Positions 43,580 to 53,133 of a DNA stretch of 64,000 nt are shown piece after piece. A model generated the notes under the pieces. That model searched no databases. It was given only the letters and a program-made list of their open reading frames with translations, and had not been told where the DNA came from. The translations under genes and the position numbers were made by a program. Source of the stretch: Adiantum capillus-veneris (taxonomy: Eukaryota > Streptophyta > Polypodiopsida > Polypodiales > Pteridaceae); assembly GCA_014529385.2 (NCBI GenBank), contig CM043942.1:29386969-29450968 (forward strand), in the 5' to 3' direction. Every line of letters begins with the position of its first letter. Within the stretch, counting starts at the first letter, position 1.

Positions 43580-45204
43580 TGTAATGGAATTTGCCTATTC
43601 AATTTGAGAATAGCGGAATTTAATGAGAGTACTTTCAAGAAATGATTTTGTGAGCATAGCGGGTAGACATAATTGAAGATAGCAACATAATCATAGCAAT
43701 TAGTTAACTTGGCATAGACAATACTTTTGCAAGAGAGAGAGTTTAGAGAACATGACAACAATTGAGGACCGGATTTATGTGGAGCCGGTCCCCCCTCCAA
43801 TAGGCATTTGTATTATGATTTCTCCCATAAAGAGAGACTTGTTACAATACAGTCTTTGTGTTCCTTGTGACCTAGGTGATGCCATGAAGATGGAAGGCTT
43901 CATGCACCACAAACATAACATAAACTTGAAGAAAGCTTTAACTATCCCAAGCCTCAGTCCCAAGACCTCAAACACCTTCGAAGGTGGAGAGAGCTAGCAG
44001 GGAATGAGGGTAGGGAAGAGGAAGAAGAAACATTTCGTAGGAGAAAGAATTAGTTCCTCACTTATCATACTCTTGTTGCTAGCATACATAATAGCATAGT
44101 AATGAAGAAGAAGGATATGGCAAGCTTAAGCATTGAAGCATGGCTCTTGGTTGGATTTGCACTCCATAGCCAAGAGTGTTGGTGTAGGCTCTCAACCTCT
44201 ACTTGCTTGGAGAGGGAGCTCTTGCACTTTGCATATCACACAATGAGAGTGCTTGTGAGTGTGTGTGGGTGAGTATACCCCCTAGGCACCCCCCTAGCTT
44301 GCTTGGGTCGACCCCCCCTTGTAGCTCATGCCTGAAGCTGATTGGACCCTTCCAGGCCTAGCCAATCACAAGCAAGAGCCATTACAAGCAACATGGGTAG
44401 CCTTGGGACAAGTGTCCCCCTTTCCCCTTTGAGAGAGAGGACTTGATAAATGCTAAAACAATTAGATAATTCATGTAATTTATCATTGGACCCCTTTGAA
44501 GCCTAGCCAATAGGCTTCAAGCAACACATGAAGGTAACATGGGTAGGGGCCTGACATGTGTCCTTGCTGCCTCTTCAAGTTGGGCTTCCCTTGTGTGTGT
44601 GAGTGGGTGTTCTCTCTCTAGCCCCTAGGAAAAGGGCTCGCCCCCCCTCTTGTAGGAATGCTTTTGACTTTTAGGTGATCAAGCACCTTACTCACCAAGC
44701 ATGACAAAGCACTTGAACTAGGGGGTGTTCCCACAAGCATCTCAGGCAAGCTTCTCAAGGCACCTCAAGTACTTTAATCATGCAGCAAGTCAAGCACCTC
44801 AAGCATGGAGCCAGTCAAGCACCTCAAGCATCTTAATCAAGCACCTCAAGCATGAAAAACACCTCAAGCATGACAAGCACCTCAAGCATGGCAAGCACCT
44901 CGAGCTTGGGCCGGGTTCCCACCTCAAGCTCAGCCCTAGCTTACTTAAGGTCAAAGGACTTTTACACACATTTATTGGAGGTCTTCAATGAAGCTAACCC
45001 TAAGGTCTTATGCTCCATTGGTTAGCCTTGCTCTTTGATAGACCATCTCCCTTTTGGGCCCCTTTACCATTGGCCCCGTGTTGAGATAGATCTATAAGCA
45101 CATACCTATATCTTAACACTTGTTCCCGTTTATTCTCCCACATTAAGTGATCAATTTAATATGAGAAAATCATTTGGGTTAGTTACATATTAGATTTTAT
45201 GACA
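43580..45204 (-). repeat. 3' LTR of the family-C chromovirus (1625 bp)
   Basis: On the plus strand it starts TGTAATGGAATTTGCC and ends GATTTTATGACA. Contains a CAAGCACCTCAAGCAT minisatellite (about 44760-44920) with one more 22-bp unit than the 5' LTR. Confidence 0.95.
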
Positions 45205-45217
45205 TTACCTCTCTCTT
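45205..45217 (-). other. polypurine tract
   Basis: Minus strand AAGAGAGAGGTAA immediately before the 3' LTR start TGTCATAAAATC; second-strand primer site. Confidence 0.85.
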
Positions 45218-45564
45218 GAAATCATAGTCGTCCTCGACTATGAGGTAGAAAAGATAAAGTCTTAGTCATTAGTCAATCGTACTTAGCGGGTAAAGGATCC
45301 CTTTTTACCCTATGACATCTTTCCAAGATGGATGACTAATCCATTTGGTGCTTGGGAGACATAGCTGCCGCAAGCATGTCTGCTCTTTAGTCCATTTTAT
45401 TCTCCCAAAGTAGAGTGACAAATTCTACTTGGTGTTTGAGAGACGTCGTCATCACAAACATGATTCTAAGCATGCATACTAGTTAAATTTTGTGCACAAT
45501 TAAAAAGAGGACTAGTCATATAAGACAAAAACATGAGTTATTTAAAAGAAATTTGTACATTTGC

Positions 45565-46776
45565 TTACTCTAATGTAGCATTGTAAGCATTGACAAGGTT
45601 CATACTATCCTTAAGTTGTACTCCTTGCATCCATTTAGCATCTTCAAAAGGATAATTTTTGAACTTAATAAGATACCGTCGGATAATCTTACCATGTCGT
45701 AGTACCTTGTCTTCATGCCGAAGGATAGCTTCGGGTTGTAGCACCTCTTCTTGGTCTTCAACTTCGGGAGGGTCTTCAATAATTGGTTCAATTGGTGGCT
45801 CTCCTTTGTAGGGCTTAAGTAAGCTTACATGAAAGGCATTGTGTATAAGCCAATGGTTGGTGAACTTGAGTTGATAAGCCGTCTCATTGATAGGCTTCAA
45901 GATTTGGAAAGGACCATAGTATCTTTTTGCTAGTTTAGCATAATACTTTTGATGGCCCGTAGGATTTTTGCCCGTCGTTTGCCTTAATCGAGCCTTAGGA
46001 AACTTGAGTAAGACCCAATCATTTTCTTTGAACATTAAGGCTCTTCTGTGCTTATCAGCAGCAGCTTTTTGCCTTTGTTGAGAGATGGCTATAGCCTCCC
46101 TAATCTTTTGAAAAGATTCTTGTAGGTCACGGCTATACTCATCGGCGGCGAAGATCTTCCCATGTACTTTGAGTAGCAAGGGACTTTTAGGTCTTCCCTC
46201 TATGATCTCGAAAGGTGCTTTCCCCGTAGAAGTATGTACAGTATTATTGTAGGCATACTCTACTAGAGGTAAATACTTTTCCCATTGTGAGCGTTGATCT
46301 ACTTCGGTAACATAAGTCTTGAGTAGATCGAGTATCGTAAGATTGGCTATCTCACTTTGGCCATCCGTTTGTGGGTGATAGGCCGAAGAGAAATTCAATC
46401 TTGTTCCTAGATTTTCAAAGAGACCTTTCCAAAAATTACTGGTCATTCTAGGATCTCTATCTGACACGATGGATGTGGGTAATCCATGGTGTTTGAAAAT
46501 CTGAGATATGAAGAGAGTTGCCATTTGATGTGCCTTAATAGTCTTTTTGACAGGAATAAAATGTGCTTGCTTGCTAAACATGTCGACTATTGTCCATATT
46601 CCTGTATTCCCATGGATAGACTTGGGTAATCCAAAGATGAAATCCATGGATATACTCTCCCATGGTGAATTTGGAATAGGCAATGGCTGGAGTAATCCAG
46701 GTTGCTTCCCTCTATCATACTTGGTCTTTTGGCATACTACACATTTTGAAACATACTCTTGTATGTCCACTTTCAT
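45565..46776 (-). CDS. integrase with C-terminal chromodomain
   Basis: Open for 403 codons as the last part of gag-pol. CX2C of the zinc-binding region is at residues 12-15 (CVVC). The catalytic core has D45, D106 (IVSDRDPR) and E142 (TDGQSEIAN), i.e. a DDX35E triad, so it looks complete. The tail (RRYYGPFQ-type and FHVSLLKPYKGEPP) leads to a chromodomain (about 338-395: PEAILRHEDKVLR, YLIKFKNYPFEDAKW), which marks the element as a chromovirus and would steer insertion to modified chromatin. The first Met is not a true start: the frame upstream is disconnected by a 1-bp deletion near 46810-46850. Confidence 0.93.
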   Translation of the reverse strand: MKVDIQEYVSKCVVCQKTKYDRGKQPGLLQPLPIPNSPWESISMDFIFGLPKSIHGNTGIWTIVDMFSKQAHFIPVKKTIKAHQMATLFISQIFKHHGLPTSIVSDRDPRMTSNFWKGLFENLGTRLNFSSAYHPQTDGQSEIANLTILDLLKTYVTEVDQRSQWEKYLPLVEYAYNNTVHTSTGKAPFEIIEGRPKSPLLLKVHGKIFAADEYSRDLQESFQKIREAIAISQQRQKAAADKHRRALMFKENDWVLLKFPKARLRQTTGKNPTGHQKYYAKLAKRYYGPFQILKPINETAYQLKFTNHWLIHNAFHVSLLKPYKGEPPIEPIIEDPPEVEDQEEVLQPEAILRHEDKVLRHGKIIRRYLIKFKNYPFEDAKWMQGVQLKDSMNLVNAYNATLE

Positions 46777-46799
46777 GGTAGGCCAATAGAAATACGTCT

Positions 46800-48380
46800 C
46801 TACTCCTCGGAGAGTAGGTTGAATACTCTATGCCCTGCATATGGAGGAGCATGGGATTCATACATAACCTTCTCACGAAGGGAATGGGTAACACATAGCC
46901 TATTGCCGTGAAGAAGATAACCATCCTGCAAGGTGAATGGTTCCTCTTTCTTCCCCAAAGCAAGGGCTGACATTATGTCTCTAAAGTCAGGGTTAATAGC
47001 ATACTCATCTATCATAGAGGATAGATCATTGTGAGTAGCTATAGACACTGCATTAACTTTTGGTCGTCGTGAAAGTGCATCGACAACTTGATTGTGCTTA
47101 CCAGCTATGTGAGCAATATGAAAATTAAATTGCGAAAGAAAATTTGCCCACCTCATTTGTTTGTCAGAAAGCTTGGTTTGCGTCATGAAATACTTGAGAC
47201 TTTGGTGGTCGGTTCGTAGGATAAATGGAGTCCCCAATAGGTAGTGCTTCCATGTGTCTAGGGCATGTAGAACAGCTAAAAGCTCTTTCTCATAAATGCC
47301 CAAGACTCGTTCATCACCATTGAGCCTTCGGCTCTCATATGCTATGGCATGCCCTTCTTGAAGCAAAACCGCTCCAAGGCAATCACCACAAGCATCACAT
47401 TGGACCTCAAAGGGCTTTGAGAGATCCGAAAGCACGAGGACTGGTTGGGAAGTAAGCTTCTCTTTGAGTTTTTCAAAAGCATTTTGCTCCTTAGCAGTCC
47501 ATACAAACTTAACGTTCTTCTTGGTTAAGTCGTGTAGTGGTCCTGCCACTTGAGAGAATTTTGCTATGAAGCGTCTATAGTATACACACATACCAGTAAA
47601 GCTTCTTAGCTCATGTAGATTCCTTGGGTTAGGCCATGATTTTATTACCTCTAACTTTGATGGATCCATACGAATACCATCGTGAGAGATAATATGGCCT
47701 AGATATTGAATCTCTTGAAGGAAGAATTCACTTTTCTTTTGGTTGAGAAAAAGTTTGTTCTCCCTCAAGGCTTGAAAAATCACTTGGAGATGTTGCTTAT
47801 GTTCCTCCAAAGACTTGGAGTAGATGATGATATCATCGAAGAACACTCCAGTGAATTTTCGATATGGTCTAAAAATTTTCTCCATCAAACGATTGAACAT
47901 AGCTGGTGCATTAGTCAAGCCAAAAGGCATGACTAGATATTCATAAAGACCAAATGTTGTGCGAAACGCGGTCTTTAAGATATCCTCATCCACTATCCTT
48001 ATTTGATGATAGCCACTCTTAAGGTCAATCCTACTGAAGTAGGTAGAGCCTTGTAGCTTATCAAACAGATCTTCTACCCGAGGTACGGGAAATCTATTTT
48101 TAATAGTGATATGGTTTAGTGCTCGATAGTCCACACACATACGGTATGTACCATCTTTCTTTTGCACTAAAAGGACTGGAGAACAAAAGGGAGAGGAACT
48201 AGGCCTCACCATCCCTTTGTCTACCAGCTCTTGTACTTGCCTCATGATCTCCTCTTGTTGAGCTTGTGAGACTCGATAAGGAGGTTTGTTAGGCGGTGAG
48301 CTTCCTGGAAGGAGCTCAATACGATGGTCACCATCCCCTCGTTTTGGAGGTAGGTCCATAGGGATATCATCGATGAACAC
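46800..48380 (-). CDS. reverse transcriptase and RNase H of gag-pol
   Basis: 526 open codons. RT: YRVSQAQQEEIMRQ, LVQKKDGTYRMCVDYRALN, D119 in FSRIDLKSGYHQI, and the catalytic FFDD at 180-183, then the thumb FTGMCVYYRRFIAKFSQ. RNase H from about 325: VQCDACGDCLGAVLLQEG, YEKELLAVLHALDTWKHYL, RTDHQSLKYF, and HNQVVDALSRRP. The catalytic residues look complete. The ORF ends in a shifted tail at 46800 because of a missing base after YAGHR. The Met at 48380 follows an in-frame TAA (48384-48386 on the minus strand), where the related copy has CAA. Confidence 0.93.
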   Translation of the reverse strand: MFIDDIPMDLPPKRGDGDHRIELLPGSSPPNKPPYRVSQAQQEEIMRQVQELVDKGMVRPSSSPFCSPVLLVQKKDGTYRMCVDYRALNHITIKNRFPVPRVEDLFDKLQGSTYFSRIDLKSGYHQIRIVDEDILKTAFRTTFGLYEYLVMPFGLTNAPAMFNRLMEKIFRPYRKFTGVFFDDIIIYSKSLEEHKQHLQVIFQALRENKLFLNQKKSEFFLQEIQYLGHIISHDGIRMDPSKLEVIKSWPNPRNLHELRSFTGMCVYYRRFIAKFSQVAGPLHDLTKKNVKFVWTAKEQNAFEKLKEKLTSQPVLVLSDLSKPFEVQCDACGDCLGAVLLQEGHAIAYESRRLNGDERVLGIYEKELLAVLHALDTWKHYLLGTPFILRTDHQSLKYFMTQTKLSDKQMRWANFLSQFNFHIAHIAGKHNQVVDALSRRPKVNAVSIATHNDLSSMIDEYAINPDFRDIMSALALGKKEEPFTLQDGYLLHGNRLCVTHSLREKVMYESHAPPYAGHRVFNLLSEE

Positions 48381-48383
48381 ATC

Positions 48384-48960
48384 TTAGAATCCTTTTAAAA
48401 AAGTAGACAAGTCTAACTCTTCTTGATTCCTATCATTTTCATTTGATGAAACATTATTAGCTTTTAGAGACTCTTTGACATAAATCATGTACGCAGAAAC
48501 TGAGCTCTTCATTGATTTATCAAAAGAAAGAGGATTTACAAGTGGAATAGAGCGACCACGCTCACTAGCATCTACATACATGTTCTTTCCCCTGTAGGTG
48601 AAGTAAATTCTCCTTTCAGGGAACTTCATGTTGGCAGCCATGCGATCAAACCATGGTGCCCCTAGGATAACATCCTGATGTTGGAGGGGAGAGATGAAGA
48701 AGTCTTCTTTGTCGACATAGCTTTGGACATGAAGCCTCAACTTCCCAATCAAGGGAGTAACGGAGGCTTGTTGTCCCTTGAAAGCTGCATCAGCTGTTAC
48801 TATATCTCCCATCTCAAAAGCTTGAATGCCCAACTTGGTGGCCAACTCTATTGATATGAAGTTGAGAGTAGAGCCAGGGTCAAACAAGATGAAGGCATCA
48901 TGCTCTCGTACCTTTCCCCAAGCATAGGAGAGTGATGATCCTTTGCAATGAGCATCCTCT
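48384..48960 (-). pseudogene. protease region of gag-pol, bounded by stops
   Basis: LFDPGSTLNFISIELATKLG holds the active site (DPGS in place of DSGA) and VILGAPWFDRM the C-terminal strand. It is bordered upstream by TAA near 48967 (a related copy reads MFEAPKED where this has a stop then APKED) and downstream by TAA at 48384. The frame is the same as gag and RT, so only the stops separate them. Confidence 0.88.
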
Positions 48961-50345
48961 TTTGGAGCTTAGATGGTGGAAGCCCTAGGAGTCTCATTCC
49001 GAGTATTCTTCTTGGGGCAAGAACGATAGCCATGTCCTTGCTCCCCACACTTGAAACACTTATGGTCCTTGCGAAAAGCTTCAAGCTCTTCAGGAGAGAG
49101 TTTGTTTTTACCTTTGTAAACTCCCTTCTCCTTGGACCGATTGTTGTTGTTGTTGTTGGAAGTGCCTTGGGAATTATTTTGAGCATTGGATTTCCCCTTT
49201 GCATCATTTTTATCTTTGTTTTCCATGGGCTTGACATTACGTCTAGCCCCTTGATGGAAATTGATGCGTGAAGCAACCATGGTGTGGTGGATTACTTCGG
49301 TAATAGTACCGGACCGTTGAGAGTTGATATATTCGGCCATCTCTTCAGGTAATCCCGCACAGAATTACTGTCTTTGCTCGGCAAAGTCTATCTTTTGAAA
49401 GACAGTAGCTTTGAGATGTAAATCCCAAAACTTATCTACATACTTGTTGATAGACTCATGAGAGAGGAGCTTCAAGCCGCGCCATTCGGTAAGAACTTTA
49501 TCTTTAGTATCGCTTGGAAGAAATTGCTTCATGATGGAAACTCGTAGAGTTTTCCATGTCTTTGGGGCTTCTCTATTGCCAAGAAGGCTAGCCCACCATT
49601 GACGAGCTGATTTTTGGAAGTGCATAGCTACATGGCGTAGCTTGGAGGACTCTGTGAAGCCCTCGTCCCCAAAGGCCGCATCAAATTGCTGGATGACGGC
49701 CAACACTTTGTCGGTAGCACCAAAGGTGCCATCGTAGGTGAGAAAAGAGATACTCTTTCCTCCCTCCTTGAACTTCTTTAGCTTTTGTGACCTTCGCCAT
49801 GCAGGAAATGATTTGCGATGCCCTCCCCTCTTGTATTCTCTAGGAGAATAGCCATAACTTTCATCGGAAGAGAAGGAAGGTGAAGAAGAAGGAGAAGAGG
49901 GTGACCTCTTCCTAGCCCTTTTCTTCCTTTGTTTCCTCTCTTGCCTTTGAGAGTGATGAGGAGAAGGACTATGGGTTGCTCTTTTCCTCTTGGGAGGAGT
50001 AGGCGATCGTCTAGACCGCCTTCTTCGCGGAGCCACATCTTCAGAAGAACTTAGACTTTCATTGCTTTCTTTCTCTTTGGATTCCTCCTCTCGAATGGGA
50101 GAGAGTCTTCTTTTGGGGGTCTCTTCAAGAGGCCTCCTAAGCTCTCTCTCCTCTTGGAGAGGAAGGGAAATTCCATAGGCACGAAGTTGTTGAGTAACTT
50201 CGGCTTGCAAGGTAGGGTTGCCCATAGCTTGTTGCAACCTAGTCACAAGATAATTCACAAACATAGGAGCATCATCATTAGCACCTTCATGTGCAAAATC
50301 AAAGCTATCAATGTTCATTCTACTCTCTTGATTATTGTCAGCCAT
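48961..50345 (-). pseudogene. gag of the family-C chromovirus, one internal stop
   Basis: Starts MADNNQESRMNIDSF at 50345, 400 bp after the primer site. Residues about 103-180 are strongly basic and Ser/Arg-rich (RRRRSRRSPTPPKRKR). The gag core follows (ARQWWASLLGN, KTWKTLRVSIMKQFLP, SINKYVDKFWDLH). A TAA replaces a Gln codon after FAEQRQ (49365); the frame then continues with FCAGLPEEMAEY. A CX2CX4HX4C knuckle CFKCGEQGHGYRSC is at about 49030-49075. The related copy has CAA at the stop position, so a C-to-T change made the stop. Confidence 0.92.
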
Positions 50346-50747
50346 GTTAACAAAATTTTATGTATGTACTTAGTGTATGCTTTGGCAATTCAAAACCTTA
50401 GTTGCCACTCCTCTTAGCCTTTGAAAATCGGCTCTTAAGTATCTACACCCACGGCTCAAAGTGGTTAATTATAGAGAGTAGAGGAGTAGGTCTAACATAG
50501 CAGAGTTGCCAAGGGCTAGCTCCTTTCGGACTTCTTATGGCTCAATAATGGTAAAGCCGTAGGCAAGTCTAAAAAGACTCCATTATTAAGTCCAAAGCTC
50601 CCGAGGTGTGCACCATCCCCCACATAGTGGGCTTAACAAAACCGGTATTAGATCCCAGTTCCACTTACTCTATTATAATTAACAACATCAACCATTTATA
50701 GGCTACTTAAGGACCTCTCTTCTTAAGCAAGAAAAGAGAAACCAAAT

Positions 50748-50759
50748 GCTCTGATACCA
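50748..50759 (-). other. primer binding site, tRNA-iMet
   Basis: Minus strand TGGTATCAGAGC, perfect match to the plant initiator-Met primer site, one base from the LTR end at 50761. Confidence 0.95.
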
Positions 50760-50760
50760 A

Positions 50761-52363
50761 TGTAATGGAATTTGCCTATTCAATTTGAGAATAGCGGAAT
50801 TTAATGAGAGTACTTTCAAGAAATGATTTTGTGAGCATAGCGGGTAGACATAATTGAAGATAGCAACATAATCATAGCAATTAGTTAACTTGGCATAGAC
50901 AATACTTTTGCAAGAGAGAGAGTTTAGAGAACATGACAACAATTGAGGACCGGATTTATGTGGAGCCGGTCCCCCCTCCAATAGGCATTTGTATTATGAT
51001 TTCTCCCATAAAGAGAGACTTGTTACAATACAGTCTTTGTGTTCCTTGTGACCTAGGTGATGCCATGAAGATGGAAGGCTTCATGCACCACAAACATAAC
51101 ATAAACTTGAAGAAAGCTTTAACTATCCCAAGCCTCAGTCCCAAGACCTCAAACACCTTCGAAGGTGGAGAGAGCTAGCAGGGAATGAGGGTAGGGAAGA
51201 GGAAGAAGAAACATTTCGTAGGAGAAAGAATTAGTTCCTCACTTATCATACTCTTGTTGCTAGCATACATAATAGCATAGTAATGAAGAAGAAGGATATG
51301 GCAAGCTTAAGCATTGAAGCATGGCTCTTGGTTGGATTTGCACTCCATAGCCAAGAGTGTTGGTGTAGGCTCTCAACCTCTACTTGCTTGGAGAGGGAGC
51401 TCTTGCACTTTGCATATCACACAATGAGAGTGCTTGTGAGTGTGTGTGGGTGAGTATACCCCCTAGGCACCCCCCTAGCTTGCTTGGGTCGACCCCCCCT
51501 TGTAGCTCATGCCTGAAGCTGATTGGACCCTTCCAGGCCTAGCCAATCACAAGCAAGAGCCATTACAAGCAACATGGGTAGCCTTGGGACAAGTGTCCCC
51601 CTTTCCCCTTTGAGAGAGAGGACTTGATAAATGCTAAAACAATTAGATAATTCATGTAATTTATCATTGGACCCCTTTGAAGCCTAGCCAATAGGCTTCA
51701 AGCAACACATGAAGGTAACATGGGTAGGGGCTTGACATGTGTCCTTGCTGCCTCTTCAAGTTGGGCTTCCCTTGTGTGTGTGAGTGGGTGTTCTCTCTCT
51801 AGCCCCTAGGAAAAGGGCTCGCCCCCCCTCTTGTAGGAATGCTTTTGACTTTTAGGTGATCAAGCACCTTACTCACCAAGCATGACAAAGCACTTGAACT
51901 AGGGGGTGTTCCCACAAGCATCTCAGGCAAGCTTCTCAAGGCACCTCAAGTACTTTAATCATGCAGCAAGTCAAGCACCTCAAGCATGGAGCCAGTCAAG
52001 CACCTCAAGCATGAAAAACACCTCAAGCATGACAAGCACCTCAAGCATGGCAAGCACCTCGAGCTTGGGCCGGGTTCCCACCTCAAGCTCAGCCCTAGCT
52101 TACTTAAGGTCAAAGGACTTTTACACACATTTATTGGAGGTCTTCAATGAAGCTAACCCTAAGGTCTTATGCTCCATTGGTTAGCCTTGCTCTTTGATAG
52201 ACCATCTCCCTTTTGGGCCCCTTTACCATTGGCCCCGTGTTGAGATAGATCTATAAGCACATACCTATATCTTAACACTTGTTCCCGTTTATTCTCCCAC
52301 ATTAAGTGATCAATTTAATATGAGAAAATCATTTGGGTTAGTTACATATTAGATTTTATGACA
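50761..52363 (-). repeat. 5' LTR of the family-C chromovirus (1603 bp)
   Basis: Same sequence as the 3' LTR apart from a CTTGACATG/CCTGACATG substitution and a 22-bp shorter minisatellite. Ends TGTAATGG..TATGACA. The promoter should lie here; no TATA box was singled out. Confidence 0.95.
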
Positions 52364-52368
52364 GGTTA
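52364..52368. repeat. target-site duplication, right (GGTTA)
   Basis: Matches 43575-43579. Confidence 0.9.
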
Positions 52369-52417
52369 CAACCTAGACATTGTGCAGTAGAGTTCATCAC
52401 CTTAGAGGTAGTGATAC

Positions 52418-52420
<3 letters not shown>

Positions 52421-52459
<39 letters not shown>

Positions 52460-52474
52460 TGTGTGTGTGTGTTT
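52421..52474. repeat. (TA)n(GT)n microsatellite
   Basis: (TA)n 52421-52455 followed by (GT)n to 52474. Confidence 0.97.
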
Positions 52475-52586
52475 GTGTTGCCGCCTGTGATCCACACCCG
52501 TTAACACTAAAAAATGCTCTCACCCGACACACAAGACATAATTCCAAGTCATCACTCAACACTAGATAAGACACAGAAGTGAAATA

Positions 52587-52711
52587 TATACTATATATTA
52601 AGGAGACTGGTTTCCAGTGCCACGTGTCAAAGTTTGTTGTATCCGGTGAGGTCCGGTTTATATGAGTGAGGGGGAGAGAGGGAGGTCGCGGAAGGCGACC
52701 GGCCCTACTAG
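52587..52711 (+). mobile_element. short Helitron-like element
   Basis: Starts TATACTATATATTAAGGAGA followed by GCCACGTG; ends with a hairpin GGTCGC-GGAAG-GCGACC (52684-52700), 7 nt, then CTAG (52708-52711) followed by T. A 3' hairpin plus CTRR and insertion before T are Helitron hallmarks. The usual TC start is not clear and the size (125 bp) is very small, so it may be a deleted copy. The 36245 sequence shares its 5' end. Confidence 0.5.
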
Positions 52712-53133
52712 TATCTAATAAAATGAGTCAAGAAGTAGTCAAGAGCTCGTGAGTCGTAATGGAACTCCAACAATGATCTACACGATGCCAAGACAATCAT
52801 ACTATGAAGCATGCATCAACGTCACACATGTAATATCGTGGATGTCAGTAAGACCATCTATAAATGATATGTCACTATCGAGGGAGCGTGACCCAAAGGG
52901 TGGGCGGTCGGAGGCCCTGGTGGGTTGTCAAGCCACAACGCCACGTATCTAAGAGTGTTGATGATCTCAACATATGATGCTACCTACATGCTATCTACTC
53001 TCGAGTATGCTAATCTAGCCAAAATGACTAGTCTAACCACTCTACTATTGCTCCAAAAGCATCAAATGCTACAAGGTAATGAACAAGAATGTGATATAGA
53101 AGCTAAATTTAGGCTAAATCTGTCCAAAGGTTA
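52712..53133. other. no gene recognised
   Basis: No coding or repeat structure noted. Ends at the broken hAT-like gene. Confidence 0.4.

Larger units (their letters stand above)
43580..52363 (-). mobile_element. complete family-C chromovirus (Ty3/gypsy), young insertion
   Basis: 8784 bp with LTRs of 1625 and 1603 bp, TG..CA ends, 5-bp target duplication GGTTA, primer site for tRNA-iMet, polypurine tract, and a single gag-pol frame (start 50345, stop at 45565) that would be 1594 codons if one missing base were counted. Domain order is gag, protease, RT, RNase H, integrase, chromodomain. By eye the LTRs differ by one substitution (44551 region) and one 22-bp indel. Three in-frame stops and one frameshift block a full protein. 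A diverged inverted relative is at 12586-16955. Confidence 0.95.

Noticed and set aside
43752-43997. 81-codon ORFs repeated at 43752 and 50933
   Set aside because: Both lie at the same place in the two LTRs, so identity reflects the LTR copies, not selection for a protein.
44725-44991. Regularly repeated CAAGCACCTCAAGCAT units, CRISPR-like at first sight
   Set aside because: Repeats are imperfect and back to back, within an LTR, with no spacers; a minisatellite in a plant retrotransposon.
48384-50345. CAA-to-TAA stops in gag-pol repaired by U-to-C RNA editing
   Set aside because: Such editing is known for organelle transcripts of some ferns and hornworts, not for nuclear retroelements; the frameshift at about 46830 would remain.
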